Origin: Lunularia cruciata
Lineage: Eukaryota > Streptophyta > Marchantiopsida > Lunulariales > Lunulariaceae
Assembly (NCBI GenBank): GCA_948567375.1
Contig: OX419756.1
Span: forward strand, 37,152,333-37,216,332
Length of the DNA stretch: 64,000 nt
Direction of reading: 5' to 3'
Shown: positions 44,556-57,000 of the stretch, piece by piece
How the letters are laid out: every line of letters begins with the position of its first letter
How positions within the stretch are numbered: position 1 is the stretch's first letter
Notes under the pieces: model-generated
The model's database searches: none
What the model saw: the letters and a program-made list of their open reading frames with translations, nothing else
What the model was told of the DNA's origin: nothing
Translations under genes and position numbers: made by a program

Positions 44556-47500
44556 TGTGACAACCCGGAAAAAATCACTTTTGCGGTAATTGGGTAAGTA
44601 AAGTTCGTTCCCGCAGAGATATGATTCAGAATTGGTCAAATATGAAGTCAAACAGTAACTTGTAGTTCTTCTTGATTTCTTCTTTAATCTCTTAGGTAGA
44701 AACTACACCCAGAAGAGAGTAACAAGCTCACAATCTTGACAACTTGTCACGAATACACACACACATAATCACAACATAGCAAATTCTGTCCAAACAACTC
44801 TTGATTGTGATGATTTAGTTTCTCCCGAAGACGGCACTTCACTGCAAAGAAAAATTTTGACTCAGAATTGTGTTCCACCCCTCCATTGAAGGCATAACTT
44901 CCTCAATCAAAATTGCTTCACATCAACTTTGTGTTGCACTCACAAATGCAGAATACTAACAACACTACAATTCCTCTCAGATTTGTCAAGGCATTGCTCT
45001 GATGTACTTCACTTAGGATCAAACACACAAAATGAAGATCAAAGCTACAGAATCAACATTCACAGACACACTGACTTGCACTTTGGAATTCTCCACACAC
45101 TCATAAACACAAACACGGAATTGACAATCGGAATTAAGCTCAAGCGACAAGCACTAGAAATAGCACTTTGCTTTATCTCTCTTCAGAAATTTGAATACTG
45201 AACAACATAAGACTGCAAATGCTTCCCTTAAATACTGAAGCAAATGGCAGTTCCCTACTAATGTACCGCTTCCTAACATCTTTTCCTACCTGTAGATGTA
45301 AATTGACAATCCATCTCTTTATATCTGCCTCTTCCTATCTCAAAATTGTTACTTACCCCGATCCGATGTCTACCTCATCATCGGCTTCCAAACTCGATGA
45401 TCTTCCTACTTCTTCTCCTTCTCCTTCTTTGGGTATAGCTAATTCTACCAATTCTTGCACTAATTCTACTACTTCTATGCTAGGAACTAAAATTGAGCTC
45501 AGGGTTACTCCATCTACTTCTTTATCTCCTGAACCACTCTTCTCTAATGTGTCAAATGACAAGTCCGATGACACCTAAATTCCTACTTCTGCAACATTGG
45601 ACATCCTCTCCGTTATCACACTATTCCTAATTTTCTCTAACTTTGAATTGACTAAATCTAATCTGAGACTAACATTGTCTTCTACTTCTAACATCTTCCG
45701 GTCTACTCGCTCCCTCAATTGGATCAGCAACGTGTTCATATCCACATCTTTGGCTTTTCTCTTCTGAGTTTCCTGCACAAGCAACTTCAACTCATGTAGA
45801 CGGGCTTCTTCTGATCTCCCTTCAGCCTCCGTGCTCAAGTTTGCTCTCAACTTCCCTACAACTTCTCCTACTGATTCCAACTCATATCCTCAAGAGTGCT
45901 CTACCTTCAACTCTTCGCGGTACATCTTCAACTCATCTTCGTACTCCATAGCAAGCATCTTCTTCTCCTCCGCATACTGTGTACTCTGTAACTCAACACT
46001 TTGGACCAGCTCTCGTAGTCGTCCTTCTTCTTCAAGCTTGACTGCTAACTCTCTCTGCCCTGCTTGATCCTTCCACGCTGCACTTTTCTTCAAGCTGTCC
46101 AACTCCTGCTCCAGTATTGCTGCCATCGCCTTCAAATGAATATTCTTGGTGTGCACATCAATCATTTCTTCCTTCATTTTGCTCAGCCACATTGCTTGCT
46201 CCTTCAATTCTCTAGCTTGCCTTTGCAGTTCTTTCTCTTTTGACTCGCAGCTCTCTTGTAACATCTCGAAAGCCTTCTTCTTCAAGACTTCCTCTCTCCA
46301 AAGTTCTCCAATTTTGTCATTTCTTTGGACTTGTTGCTCCTGCAACCCCTTCACTTCACTCAATAGATGCTTCACCACTTGCAACTCATTCATCCCCTTT
46401 CTATAATTGTGGGGAATTACATTCCAATGCTCCTTTAATAGCTCCAGCAATGGTGTGACCACCTTTGTCAGATACAATATTTTGCCAAATTTATCTTTAT
46501 CTGCTTCACCATCTTTGTCTTCAGTCTTTGGCTCCTTCATCCAAAGTTGTGATCTTTGTATCTTCTAAGACACCACATGTGAACTTTCTTCTTCTTTACC
46601 GATTGAACTTAGCCCCGCAGGATACTCTTCCTTTTCCTCTAGTCTATGCTTATTCACCACCATGGCTACGCAATGACTTGTTGTTCTGGGTACTCTGTCA
46701 ATCATCGCATGAAAAGCTTTACTGACCGCCACCGATTGCTGAACCTCAAGTTCCCCATCACTATCACTTCCAGGCTCCTCACTTTTTAAGGTGAGTTCAT
46801 CTTCTTTGGATTCCTCCTCTTGCGACTTGGTTTCTTCCTTAGACTCTGATTCCAATGATGCTTCTCTCACCATCTTCTTATTCTGCACATCCAGTCTTCG
46901 AGTCCTCCTTTGAGTTAGAGGCAACTTTGCTTCTTTGGGTTTACTGCGCTTCTTCGTCTTTAGACTTGTGACTTCTTCTATCTTCCATTATCCTATCTTC
47001 AAGAAGTGATAGTCATTGGCTTGCAGGTGTATCATATACTGTCGCTCTTCTTTGTCCGCTTCCCGTCTTCAGTAAGGATGGAATTGGGACACCATGTGAT
47101 GCCACTCCTCTAGTGTTAGCAAGTTCAAACCAAAGTAGAAGTGTGTTGCAAATGGTGCAAAATAATGAGGAGGAGAACTTGTTCGCCAATTGATCACCAT
47201 CTACCTCGTTCAGTGGTGAAAACACTTTGCCCAATTCACCTTGACCCCTGCAAACATTTGGTGGAATAAGACCGCTTGCTGCATGTTCACATACGTTGTT
47301 TGTTCTGGCTTGAACATGGCCATCATTGCCCCCATGATACTTCTCCTAATCAGATCTTGATAGGACTCCACCTTATATCCAGTCGTGGTTCTCGGAGCAA
47401 AGAAAGAGTTTTGAATTTCCGCCGTCTCTTCTGCAGCATCACACTTTCGATAGAAGGTGATCCCCATCGGCTCTCTTGCTTCCTTCCCCAATACTAACCT

Positions 47501-48299
47501 CCAATCCGACTTAGTCCATCAAGCCAGATTTCCTCTCTTCCCTTCAACTTCGGGACCCTCCTCATAATTACTGGCAGCTATCTCTACCATCACTCCTGGG
47601 AAACTGAAATTCCAGTTCCATGCTAAAAACATAATACAAAGTCTATTCAAGACTTTGATTCTGGCTACTACATCTAACCTACAAATTGCAAAACTTTGCA
47701 CCGCCAGAGCATTTGTGACCTTCTTCGCCATGATCTGCTCTTGCGTTCTTCAACAATGAAAGACAATGCCCTCTCCTAGATGAGACACTCTAACCACTTC
47801 TGGATTTCGGAAAATTTCACTCTCAATCGGCTTCCAAACACGCATTACTGTAGAACGACTACTCAAAGGAATTCAAAATTTACTTGGCATATTCAACTTG
47901 TCCCTGCACAATTGCAATCTTATATTACCCTGAATTGTATTCATTCTTCAGTCGATTTCAAATTCAACCTCCCCTCTTCTGCGTGTTGATGTTTGGTCAT
48001 TGTCAAGATATGCTTCTTCTGCCTCCGCCATTTCTTGAAGTGTACTTTCTTGCCATGTACCAAGGTTGTTAGACGGTCTTCGTATTACCTACGCCTTCCA
48101 ACCCAAAGACGGTGCTCTTTGAACTTTTTTCCGTTGTACCTTTCTTTTGAGTACCTCCATCATTGGATCCGATCTCGCCTTCTTTGGATTTCCTCTGAAG
48201 TCACTTCCGTCCATTCTTCTTTCGCAATTTAGCTTTTCGTGCTTACTTCTTCCCTCAAACACTTATAAACAAAGAAAAACAAAAAATGTGGGCACCACA
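44556..48299 (-). mobile_element. C3: complete, uninterrupted TGTG...CACA coiled-coil element
   Basis: 3744 bp with perfect 5-bp duplication, starting TGTGACAACCCGG and ending GGGCACCACA. It has no direct or long inverted terminal repeat; the two ends only share TGTG and a nearby ACCC. In gene orientation (minus): 136-bp leader, ATG at 48163, about 936 codons, 797-bp tail. It is the reference copy for the family in this window. Confidence 0.9.
45353..48163 (-). pseudogene. C3 coiled-coil protein gene, stop-interrupted
   Basis: Starts MMEVLKRKVQRKK at 48163. The conserved order is MRVWKPIESEIF, MAKKVTNALAVQSFAICRLD, VVARIKVLNRLCIMFLAWN, GITFYRKCDAAEETAEI, FFAPRTTTGYKVESYQD, NMQQAVLFHQMFAGVKVNWA, HYFAPFATHFYFGLNLL, a Glu/Ser-rich acidic region, about 300 residues of coiled coil (LLELLKEHWNVIP, LRELVQSVELQ, LHELKLLVQETQKRK) and the end SSSLEADDEVDIGSG. 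At least six stops and some frame changes break this copy. No catalytic motif is recognised. It may be a structural or DNA-binding protein of the element, or captured host cargo. Confidence 0.65.
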
Positions 48300-48304
48300 A
48301 CTAT

Positions 48305-50700
48305 ATGTCTTTGGTTTGCATAAATACCAAGAAATCTTTATAATTGAAGGTATTGAGCGCTTTGTGAGTTGATCTTTGATAATTGCAGTGATTTTCTTGA
48401 CATAATGCCTTGATTGGACCTTTGGGTGCTATAGTTAAGAGTATTTAGAGAAGGTATGTAAATATAGACTCTTTTGATAAAATCATACTTTGTGAAGACA
48501 TATGTCTTCTAGAAAGGCAATTAGTTATCCTTCAACAAAGATAAAAATATAGTTGATAAGAAGAAATTAACATGTCACATTGAATCATCACTCTCAAGTA
48601 TTAGAACAATTTACTATTATGTGATTATAAGTTTTATTTTTTTAATGAAGGTTTATGGTGAAAATTAACTCTTAGGATTGGTTTCTGCTCAAGAAGATAA
48701 ATAAGAAACAATAAAGAACTATCTAATGATAATTTCCTTTCTATCTATTCATTTCTTAACCTTAACCTTATCTTTGTATGATTGACATATTTCTTTTCAA
48801 AATAATTCATTGTGACCATCACTAAGTTATTTATAATTCCCCTTAGGTATCACTTTTCACTTTTAGCTTCCAAAGTTTGTCTCACATCCACAAATGGCTT
48901 ACATATTCCCTCAATGCAAATATATAGATTCAAGGATTTTATCACTCTTTTTAGATGATGCACTCACAAAGTATACTCTTCATGCAGATGACCTTCCTCT
49001 ATTAGGAGATCTGTAGGTTGCATTTGGTTTACTCCTACTATTGCTTGTTGATCAACTTACCTACTTCACAAGGTTCTCCTTTCTTTGACCTTCCTATCAT
49101 GTTTGATAGCTTTTTGTTTGGAGGATAAGAGAATCTTTAATGTTATCATTGGACCAAGGACCTTTGAGTATGTGAAGGGATTTAACACATAAGACAAATA
49201 TATCTACTAATCTTGTGCAAAGAGGTAGGCTTTTTATTTATAGAAGAAATGACACCTGTAGCATTTTTTAGTAGTTTTTTTGTCTTGGAACATCTACTTT
49301 CTTTCCAATTTATGGTTGTTCATAGATTGATCTTGGAAATGTATATGATCAAAGTGGGGGATGGATCTTTTTCTTTTTGGGCGTTATTTCAATAGATAAG
49401 AGATGTGTTATACCCACAGGCACAAGATGGCTTTCCATCCTTTGCCTCCTTACCTTTTGATTGAACTAGAGGTTTGTGGTCTTCCTTGATGGGTTGAACA
49501 TTAAAAAATGCAACATTCTTTCTTAGTTGACTCATTCATTTCTTTTGCTATTAGTGCATGTCTTTGCTCTTATTTAGCAATGGTGTAAGCTCTTGGATCT
49601 TAGTTCAACCATGTATTAGTGGATTCCAACTCACACCAACTACTCTCTCTATAGTGATAAGGATATGTCTAAGTTTTTTCCACTCATATATGTCTTCATT
49701 AATCACTTGTGAATGTAGTATTATACTAGATACAACAACTATCCATATGATTCTATAATCTTTTGGAGAACTAAATATAGCTATATGATGCTATCAAAGA
49801 TATAATGTTTGCTTGCCATGGCACAAGATAGTGGAGATTTCACTTGGACATAGTGTTATTATGCTTTGTAAATAATACAAGTTACTGCAAATTTATATTT
49901 GACATGAGATGATCAAGTGATAATAGCAGATGTTATGGTTACAAATCACACATGCAATGTAATTTAAAAGGGTATGATTACCAATCCTTTTAGATGGGTG
50001 GCAAGCTTAGAAACATTAGCCAAAGTCTCCAAGTATAGGGGTATGCGGTAAAGTCACCTTTTTTTTTCTATGGCCTTGGAGTTATATGGAGTGATAGATA
50101 TGATATTTGACATGCTCATCAAAGGATGCGCAAGAGCATATCATAGTAAATATCGATGGGACTACTCTCACTTTGACAATGTGTGGCATTGGTCTACAGA
50201 GAGCACTGGCTAATGCAATCCAAAGAAGAGCAATCCCATTAGATGATGCTTCTCAGGATATTCTAATAACATGTAGACCATACAATTTGCATAGTTTATA
50301 TATCTAAGGTTTACTAGGACAGATTTCTCAAATCTATAGTAATGGGACTTAACCTCATTTTCCCTCTTGTGTTTTATCCTTGGAACTTAAACTCATTTTA
50401 CGTCTTGTATTTTATCCTTGTAAGACTTGATGGAGTTTTCACATCCTTCTTGTTTTCCAGGCGGCCTTTCAAACAAGAGTCAAGGGTATGAGTGGGTGGG
50501 AAAATTCTATGCAGTCGATTTGGTCACTAGGGACGATAGACAACGCAATCCTAAACTCAGTATTATGTGTGTGAGAAAGAGAATACATGGCAATAAGGTC
50601 AACTCATCGAATCAGATAAGTCAAACTTTTACGGTTGATCATGGCTCACAGCATAGTGCATCTTCTGGAACACATATTACGTAAACCGAGTAAGATTTGA
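48305..50700. other. Unassigned AT-rich stretch
   Basis: Low CpG, no long frame, no terminal structures seen. The longest frames are under 70 codons except one of 85 at 50427 with no recognisable content. Confidence 0.5.
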
Positions 50701-52803
50701 TTCATAAAAATTAACAAGGGCAAAGGTTGTCAATGGATATGCCAATCGTCTCCATTCAATCATGGTCATGTTAGAGATTTTCTCTTATTACAGGTATAAT
50801 TCTGCGCGTACCTTGATGTTAAATTCTCAACACCACTTCCTTATTAAATAGAGAGTATGTGCAGTCTCCATTGCGATAAGCATGACTAATACTCGGGAAG
50901 CAATATAAATAAGGCTCTTCAAAAGCTGCTTTGAAACATGCTACAAGGCTTCCAAACATGGAAAGTCAGTATAAATGAAAGATGAAATAGGGACCATTAT
51001 GACAATGTGCTTCAAACAAGTTACATTCCATTCCCATGTGTGCTTGTGTTCTCCATGATTCTGGAAAGCCATGCAGTTTAAGCATATTGTCTTGGCCTAC
51101 TGTACTGTGTCAGTTATCAAACCTAACGTAATACACATGTTGAAAAGCTACATTTCTTATCAAAGTCGAACTTATGATAGATTTCTAATTTCTTCCTTCA
51201 TCTTTCCATTGTTCAAGCTTGATTCCAAGTTAGCGGACACGTCTACGTTCATTGACGGGCCTTGATTGGGGGTAACTAGTAGTGGAAAGCAATTTCCTGA
51301 ATTGGCTACAATAAAGCAGATACCAACGTCGTCTGTGACATTTACGACCAGAGAAAAAGGGGCCATGGCGCACTGGAAGTAGATGATCGATTATGGATTG
51401 CTATTAGATGACTTTAACTACCGTGCTCAGGCTGGTCTGCGCTATGACTGCGCGAGCAGAGAGGTCCAGGTAGTCTACTTCTCTTCATCGTTCCGACTTC
51501 GAACGCCTCTCGGATCCTACGACTCCAACTCACCTGTGCGAATGATTGCGCATCGCATTGGATTTTAGTCAATTCTGAAGTTCGATACACCTGATATAAT
51601 GCGGGTTGTGTGACGAACGTAGTCTCATGTCAATTGTTAGCTCTCGAATTCCAAAATTAGATTCAGCAATGAAGGTGACTTCCTTCCCCAAATGTTAGCA
51701 CCGAGATCCGCTCTAATCGCCCAGAAATTTTTGTAGCAGTTCATATTTTTGATTAGAATATATATGTAGGTTAGGTCAATACTCAATCCACTCATATAAA
51801 TCGAGTATCATCTTCTCACGGGATTTTTCACCGGCCAGTACGAAGGGAAAAGCTTAGTCAGTAAATACGACTTCCTTCTGCTGATATGGCGTTGATCATG
51901 AGATCCGCATTCTTCTCGATTTCAAAGAGGATTGTACCTGCAGGATGTTGACAATATGTATCCTGGAAACCGCTGCACTGTAGCTGAATTCGATACAGTA
52001 GGTATCGCTTACGTATCCAGCCTCCGCCCGATTTGAGGGCTTGTTCACCTTTAGTCACTAACTAACTAAAGAAAGTTTCGAACCAAATCATCCCATCAGA
52101 TAGTTTTCTGTGGGAGCCAGTATGAAAGTGGCAGCATGAATTCCTCACAAACGACCTGGTGATCTTGACCTGCTGACCGACAGAAGAATTGAGTCAACCC
52201 AACCCGGGCCTACGTATACTGTTTATACTCTCGTGTCTTATATTGTCTTCTAAGTTTCCTAGAATGGATATGATAGATTGCAGAAAGGCATGAGCGAGAG
52301 TCGAACAGATAGTTTTTGTGTAGCGTGATTCTCATGGCTGTCGTACCCTCCTCCTCAACACAGTAGTTTCTCATGTTCGTCACCCTAAAGCGTCTGATTC
52401 GACAGAGGCAGATTCTCATGCCATTCGCCCACCTAAGCTTCTTGCTGTCAAGAAATAGAGAGTGACAAAACGTTTCTGCTACTTGCTCACATGATAGAGA
52501 ACTGTGGATACCCTCAAAATTTGGGGATCGATGCAGTTCTTAAGGTGCGTGCCGTACTAAGCACATGGTCCTAGTACACTTCGGTCAAACGTCACATCCA
52601 GGGCTAGCCAAAGTCGAGCTGTCGAATGTAAATTTTATCTGCTGGAACCGTTTCATGTTTCTATTCATCCTCATGAGTTGCCAACGTCCTCTCGAAAGGA
52701 CCCAATTCCATGAGTAAGGTGATGGATGCAGGTTCGAAGCCATCGTACCAGGTGTCGAATCACAGGATGGATGTTGGCAGTAGTCCGAACTTTCCGGCAC
52801 AGG

Positions 52804-52853
52804 GTAGTGAGTTGTTGATCTGAATAATGTAGTGAGTTGTTGATCTGAATAAT
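52804..52853 (+). repeat. 25-bp perfect tandem duplication
   Basis: The unit starting GTAGTGAGTTGTTGATC is present twice in a row without change. Confidence 0.95.
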
Positions 52854-54969
52854 ATAAATTTCATCCCAGGATTTACTCCCAATCTCACAAGTATACCTGA
52901 AATCGAAGCAAAAACCGGGGAAGCCTTTTGTATGCTGGGTGTTCTTTCCATTCTGATGAGCGATCTTCTGGATCAGGGAGATAGATCTTTTCGCATTCTA
53001 TGCAGTGGAACGCAAAGATTTTGATTATTTCCAAATCAGCATATCTTCGATTTTGGTATAGACGGATAGAGGATGACGAGTAAATCTTGCCAGATTGGTT
53101 CATCGCTTAATAGGTCGTGTGATACATTTGATTGACCTTGCAGCTTACAAGTGCTCTCTTCATGTGATTCCCATTTCCTGGATGTGGTCTACGAGGTAAG
53201 GAAATCCGGAGCCGCTACAAGAGATACGAAAATAATCACCGTTCTGTAAATCCTTCCATGGTAACTGGTAAATGACATAAACCTTGCTGTTGTTATTACC
53301 CATGTTGTTACCGAAGGTAGGAAGAGCAAATGGCCCGTCTCAGGAATAGCTGAATCTTTTCTGAAAATTTGCACCTTTGCAATCTTGTCCTACCATAGAT
53401 GTTGAGATCGGGTTCAATCCTATTCAGCTGTACTTGAACCAAATACTTCTTTGCATTCCATGAACCTGTTACATGATTGTAAGCTCTGAGAAGTTCTGTA
53501 TGGGTCAATCTTGAACTATCTCCTCTACGAAGCGTAAATCGTTGGGTTGACGGACCGTTTTCGTGTGAACTCAGATCCAGAATGTGCACCGAAAAGTAGT
53601 ATCATGTGACAGGTTGAGTTCGGATGTTAAAGCTTGAATGTCGTAATTGATTGATAACTGTGAGAGTTCTAAATATAAAGAGAGCCAAAGTTCATGTGAA
53701 TCGTATGTACGATATAAGTTTTATCTGCTATTCGAGCTTATCAAAACTATGGTTTCGGCTGTTTTGTTTCATGATCGGACTCTCGTGTCAACTGCTAATG
53801 AGTTGTTTAACTTTCGCTATAGTTTAGTTTTCCTATTTCAAGACCTGACCATGCATTATTTCAGAGGACACTCAAGTTAAGCAGCATTGAGAATAAACTT
53901 TTCATTTTGATCGCCGATCCACCTCGGCGATGAAATTCCAAGTCTGATCATCTCGTCTTGTCGAGTGGAAGTTTATATGAGTCTGGTGAATGACCTCCCA
54001 ATATTTCCGTGTTATAACTTTCTCGACATAAAACCTATTACTTGAAGACGAGATATCGTTAAGTCCTCGTTCACTCAGACTTTTACTGAGTAATTCATAT
54101 ATTTTCAGACAATCAAAATAGAAAGTCATCAAAAAATTTCAGAGCCAAACGTGGAAGAATGTAAGATAAACCATTTAAAAATCTACTGTTCCATGAAGCC
54201 GTCTCCACCTCGACTTACCCAAGTCCATGACTGATGTTTCTCCTAGTTGTTTCAACAAGCGTCCGTTCACATGCATGTGGAATTCACACCTATTAGATAA
54301 GCAAGTTCACAAATTATTCATTAACTCTTCAAAGTTTGCATACAAAATACATCTAAATTTCATCTTAGAGCGTAGTTACTGTATTGAATTGAACTCAAAT
54401 TTTGTTTCGCTGGCCTTCTGAGATAAATGTGTCAGTCCCTTGTCCAATGTAGCGTTGCATTGCAGGGCAGCTGTGCCGATAATAGTAATCATACTTTAAA
54501 GGACTGATCTGGCTTGATCTGCACAAACGGGACAGACCTGTTTGTGCCGTTTTCCATCTGAGTTTGTTCTTGCGTAACATGTTTACTACACTAACCATGT
54601 TTCTGACATGGCTAATCAAATGCTCGAAAGTGTTAAATCCTTCAGCGTACACAACGACCTCTACTATTCGTTAACCCAAGAGCCCGGGAAAGCCATACTC
54701 TGGACTCCAGCAAGCGCTATATAGAATAACGGGATTTTAGGAAACAACAGCACCTGAAATCAACAGCATAAATCTTAGAAGTTATCCATTAGACAGGAAA
54801 ATAAGGAGTTTCTATACCTCACTCTTCCAAGTTAAATCTTCAAATTTTTCGATCATAAATCCGCTCAAACCTTGATACCTGCTTACACACTATTTAGCGA
54901 ACTATCGGGCACCTACAGTTTCAGTCCAGAATGAGCTTTGTATTTAGTGTCTACAACTTCATGAGATAT

Positions 54970-55004
54970 TCTTGGTTTCTCCCTAACTCAGGGAGAAACC
55001 AAGA
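54970..55004. repeat. Perfect hairpin, 15-bp stem and 5-base loop
   Basis: TCTTGGTTTCTCCCT, loop AACTC, then the exact reverse complement. No gene or element end is attached to it that I can see. Confidence 0.9.
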
Positions 55005-56460
55005 GTGTTGTCACCATGATCTAAATTCGTTAAAGGTCAGGTACATATAAAGATCTTCTCGAGACTTCGAATGTATTGAAACGACAGAGAATCCCCACTA
55101 GCTTCTGGGTTATTTCAGGCCAAAAGGAAATGGCCCCTGATCTACGTCTGGATCTGCAACTTCTTCAAACGACTTCTGTACCTGACAAGAGGGTATGGGC
55201 GATTCCTTTTGGTTTGTACTAAAAGATTCTAGTGTCGGTGAAAGGTAAGCGACTCCAAGCAATAGGAGGTGCTGAGTTTTAGTTACAGCATGGTACAATC
55301 AAGGACATGTCACTAGGCTGCTTTTGTCTAGTATTGGAAACTAACATGTACTTGACATGAAGTTGTCACCAAGCCCAGTGGTCTACAAATCACAGCACCC
55401 ATTTCCACTTTCGGAATCGCTTTAGGTTCAGAATCAAGAATCTGCAAATAGCGGTTTTACTTTCAGAATCGACCCACAGAGAAGTCAGCAGTCGGTTGAT
55501 TAAGCAGACCCCACTGTGAAGCTTTATGAGTTTATCCAACCCAATAAGGAAAAGTGGAGCATGTGCAATTGGTCTGAGACTAAGTAAACTCTGGTTGACA
55601 AGACAACTTCCACAATATTCCGAGCAAAATTGACCATTAGTTGACTTCCTTTTCGCGGTTGACAGAACTGTCACCTGCTTGTCACAAGCATTCGAGTTCG
55701 GGTTGACGTGACTAGGAGATACTGCCAGTGGTAGTGACTGTCTCAAACTCGAGTTTACTGTCGACGCCAGAAAGATTATTGCAGGAAGGAAAGCATCGGA
55801 AAGGGAGGTACAAATGAACCCGTGAGACACTCAAAACGCTTCCCAAAGATCATCCAAGACGGAGAAGTACATATGGAGAAGAAAGCAGTGGCCTTTTACA
55901 GACGTGTGAGAGTTAAGCTCTTCCAGAAACCGTATGCAACCGCGTACCCGCTCCTCAAACCACGTACTGTGGTCCTTTTATTGGAATACGAAAGCATATA
56001 ACTTTCACATCACTCATAACATATCTCCCCGGTTGGTATAATCCTAGTTGGAGAACCATCCTGGCTCCCACATAAACAGGCCTCCAACTTGCTAAGAACG
56101 TGGACAATTGGCTTGCTATTCCACAAACGACTGGCTGGCTGACGGGTGCTACCTTCTCTTGAGAGGTTCCCCCTGACCCGCTCAAGAAGTTCTCCCTTAC
56201 CCATGAGATGTAGGAACGAACGTCCTAATTTATGCTAACAAGGAGTAAAATGCCTTGACGGAACCTGTGAAGTAGGATGTCAACTACCTAGTTCCCTGAC
56301 CTCCTGTATTGTACTTTCTATCTCTGTGCGGTGATGACTTTTGTGTTGATGAAGACTTATGCTGTCGATCCGACAGATCATTTTCCACCTGGTCGCATGC
56401 ATGTGCAAACTCAAAGATCGCACGGTGAGACGGTGGATTCTTGCTTATTAAATTTTATCG

Positions 56461-56712
56461 ATGGTGAAGGCTGAGCTTGAAGCACATAAGCATTACGTCA
56501 TTTCTTCGAAAGTTGGAAATTTCAAGCATGTAATACAAAAACAAGATGGCACTGTTCATGACAAGAGTAATTCTCATCAGAACAACCTAGGTCCAAGGAG
56601 GCGCAAAGTCGCACTAAAGACGCGTTGTGAGAATCCCTCAAAGCCAACGCGGCAGAAGCGCGTTCCCTTGAGGGATTCTCACAACGCTGTTCACATAGTC
56701 CATCTACATTAA
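56461..56712 (+). CDS. Hypothetical 83-codon ORF containing a hairpin
   Basis: Open from ATG 56461 to TAA 56710. The product is basic in the middle (GPRRRKVALK, PTRQKRVPLR). It spans the inverted repeat at 56623-56686, so part of it is encoded by the two stem arms. No family is recognised. It may be chance. Confidence 0.2.
   Translation: MVKAELEAHKHYVISSKVGNFKHVIQKQDGTVHDKSNSHQNNLGPRRRKVALKTRCENPSKPTRQKRVPLRDSHNAVHIVHLH
56623..56686. repeat. Perfect hairpin, 19-bp stem and 26-base loop
   Basis: The left arm CGTTGTGAGAATCCCTCAA (56623-56641) is exactly repeated in reverse complement at 56668-56686, with a CG-rich loop. Arm length and loop size are in the range of small-RNA precursors or a miniature inverted-repeat relic. 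Confidence 0.92.
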
Positions 56713-57000
56713 TCTATTTGCTTAATATTGTCAGCCAAGCCAGGTAACTAACTACTCATAGCTTTGTCGAATGCCTATAAGCTTTAATTCCCGTAGCATT
56801 TTCAAACGTCTTTGTCTCTTTAATGTGAAACTACAATGATGCCAAACCGACAAACCAGGTATTTCGACACAAATGCATGCACGTAGCTCTTATCCGTGAT
56901 AAGCAGTTAACGAGGAAATTATCATGGATATTGCAAGAATAACCATCAGGCAACATCTTTGACATATGAAAAGAAACGCTATATGATTACGAACTTGCTC

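Larger units (their letters stand above)
50701..57000. other. CpG-richer, repeat-free stretch without recognisable genes
   Basis: By eye the CpG density here is clearly higher than in the flanking AT-rich DNA (for example about 15 CpG in 51361-51600). I recognise none of the transposon families of this window. The longest frame is 146 codons (55390-55830, minus) with no known domain. Two perfect hairpins and a 25-bp tandem duplication lie inside. It may be unmethylated host intergenic DNA, a recently arrived segment, or a multi-exon gene I cannot see. Confidence 0.45.

Noticed and set aside
46146-46725. Plus-strand frames opposite the C3 gene (also at 21509-22644 and 61304-62419)
   Set aside because: They are the reverse strand of the coiled-coil gene, open because of its Glu/Lys/Leu-rich codons; no conserved product.
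49213-49758. Small plus-strand frames of 60-66 codons
   Set aside because: AT-rich, hydrophobic by composition, no start context and no similarity I recognise.
52725-52765. GGTTCGAAGCC resembling a tRNA T-loop (B box)
   Set aside because: The flanking bases do not form a T stem or acceptor stem and no D or anticodon arm lies upstream.
55390-55830. 146-codon minus-strand frame that might be a host exon
   Set aside because: No recognisable domain, no splice or start context that convinces, and length within chance for this base composition.
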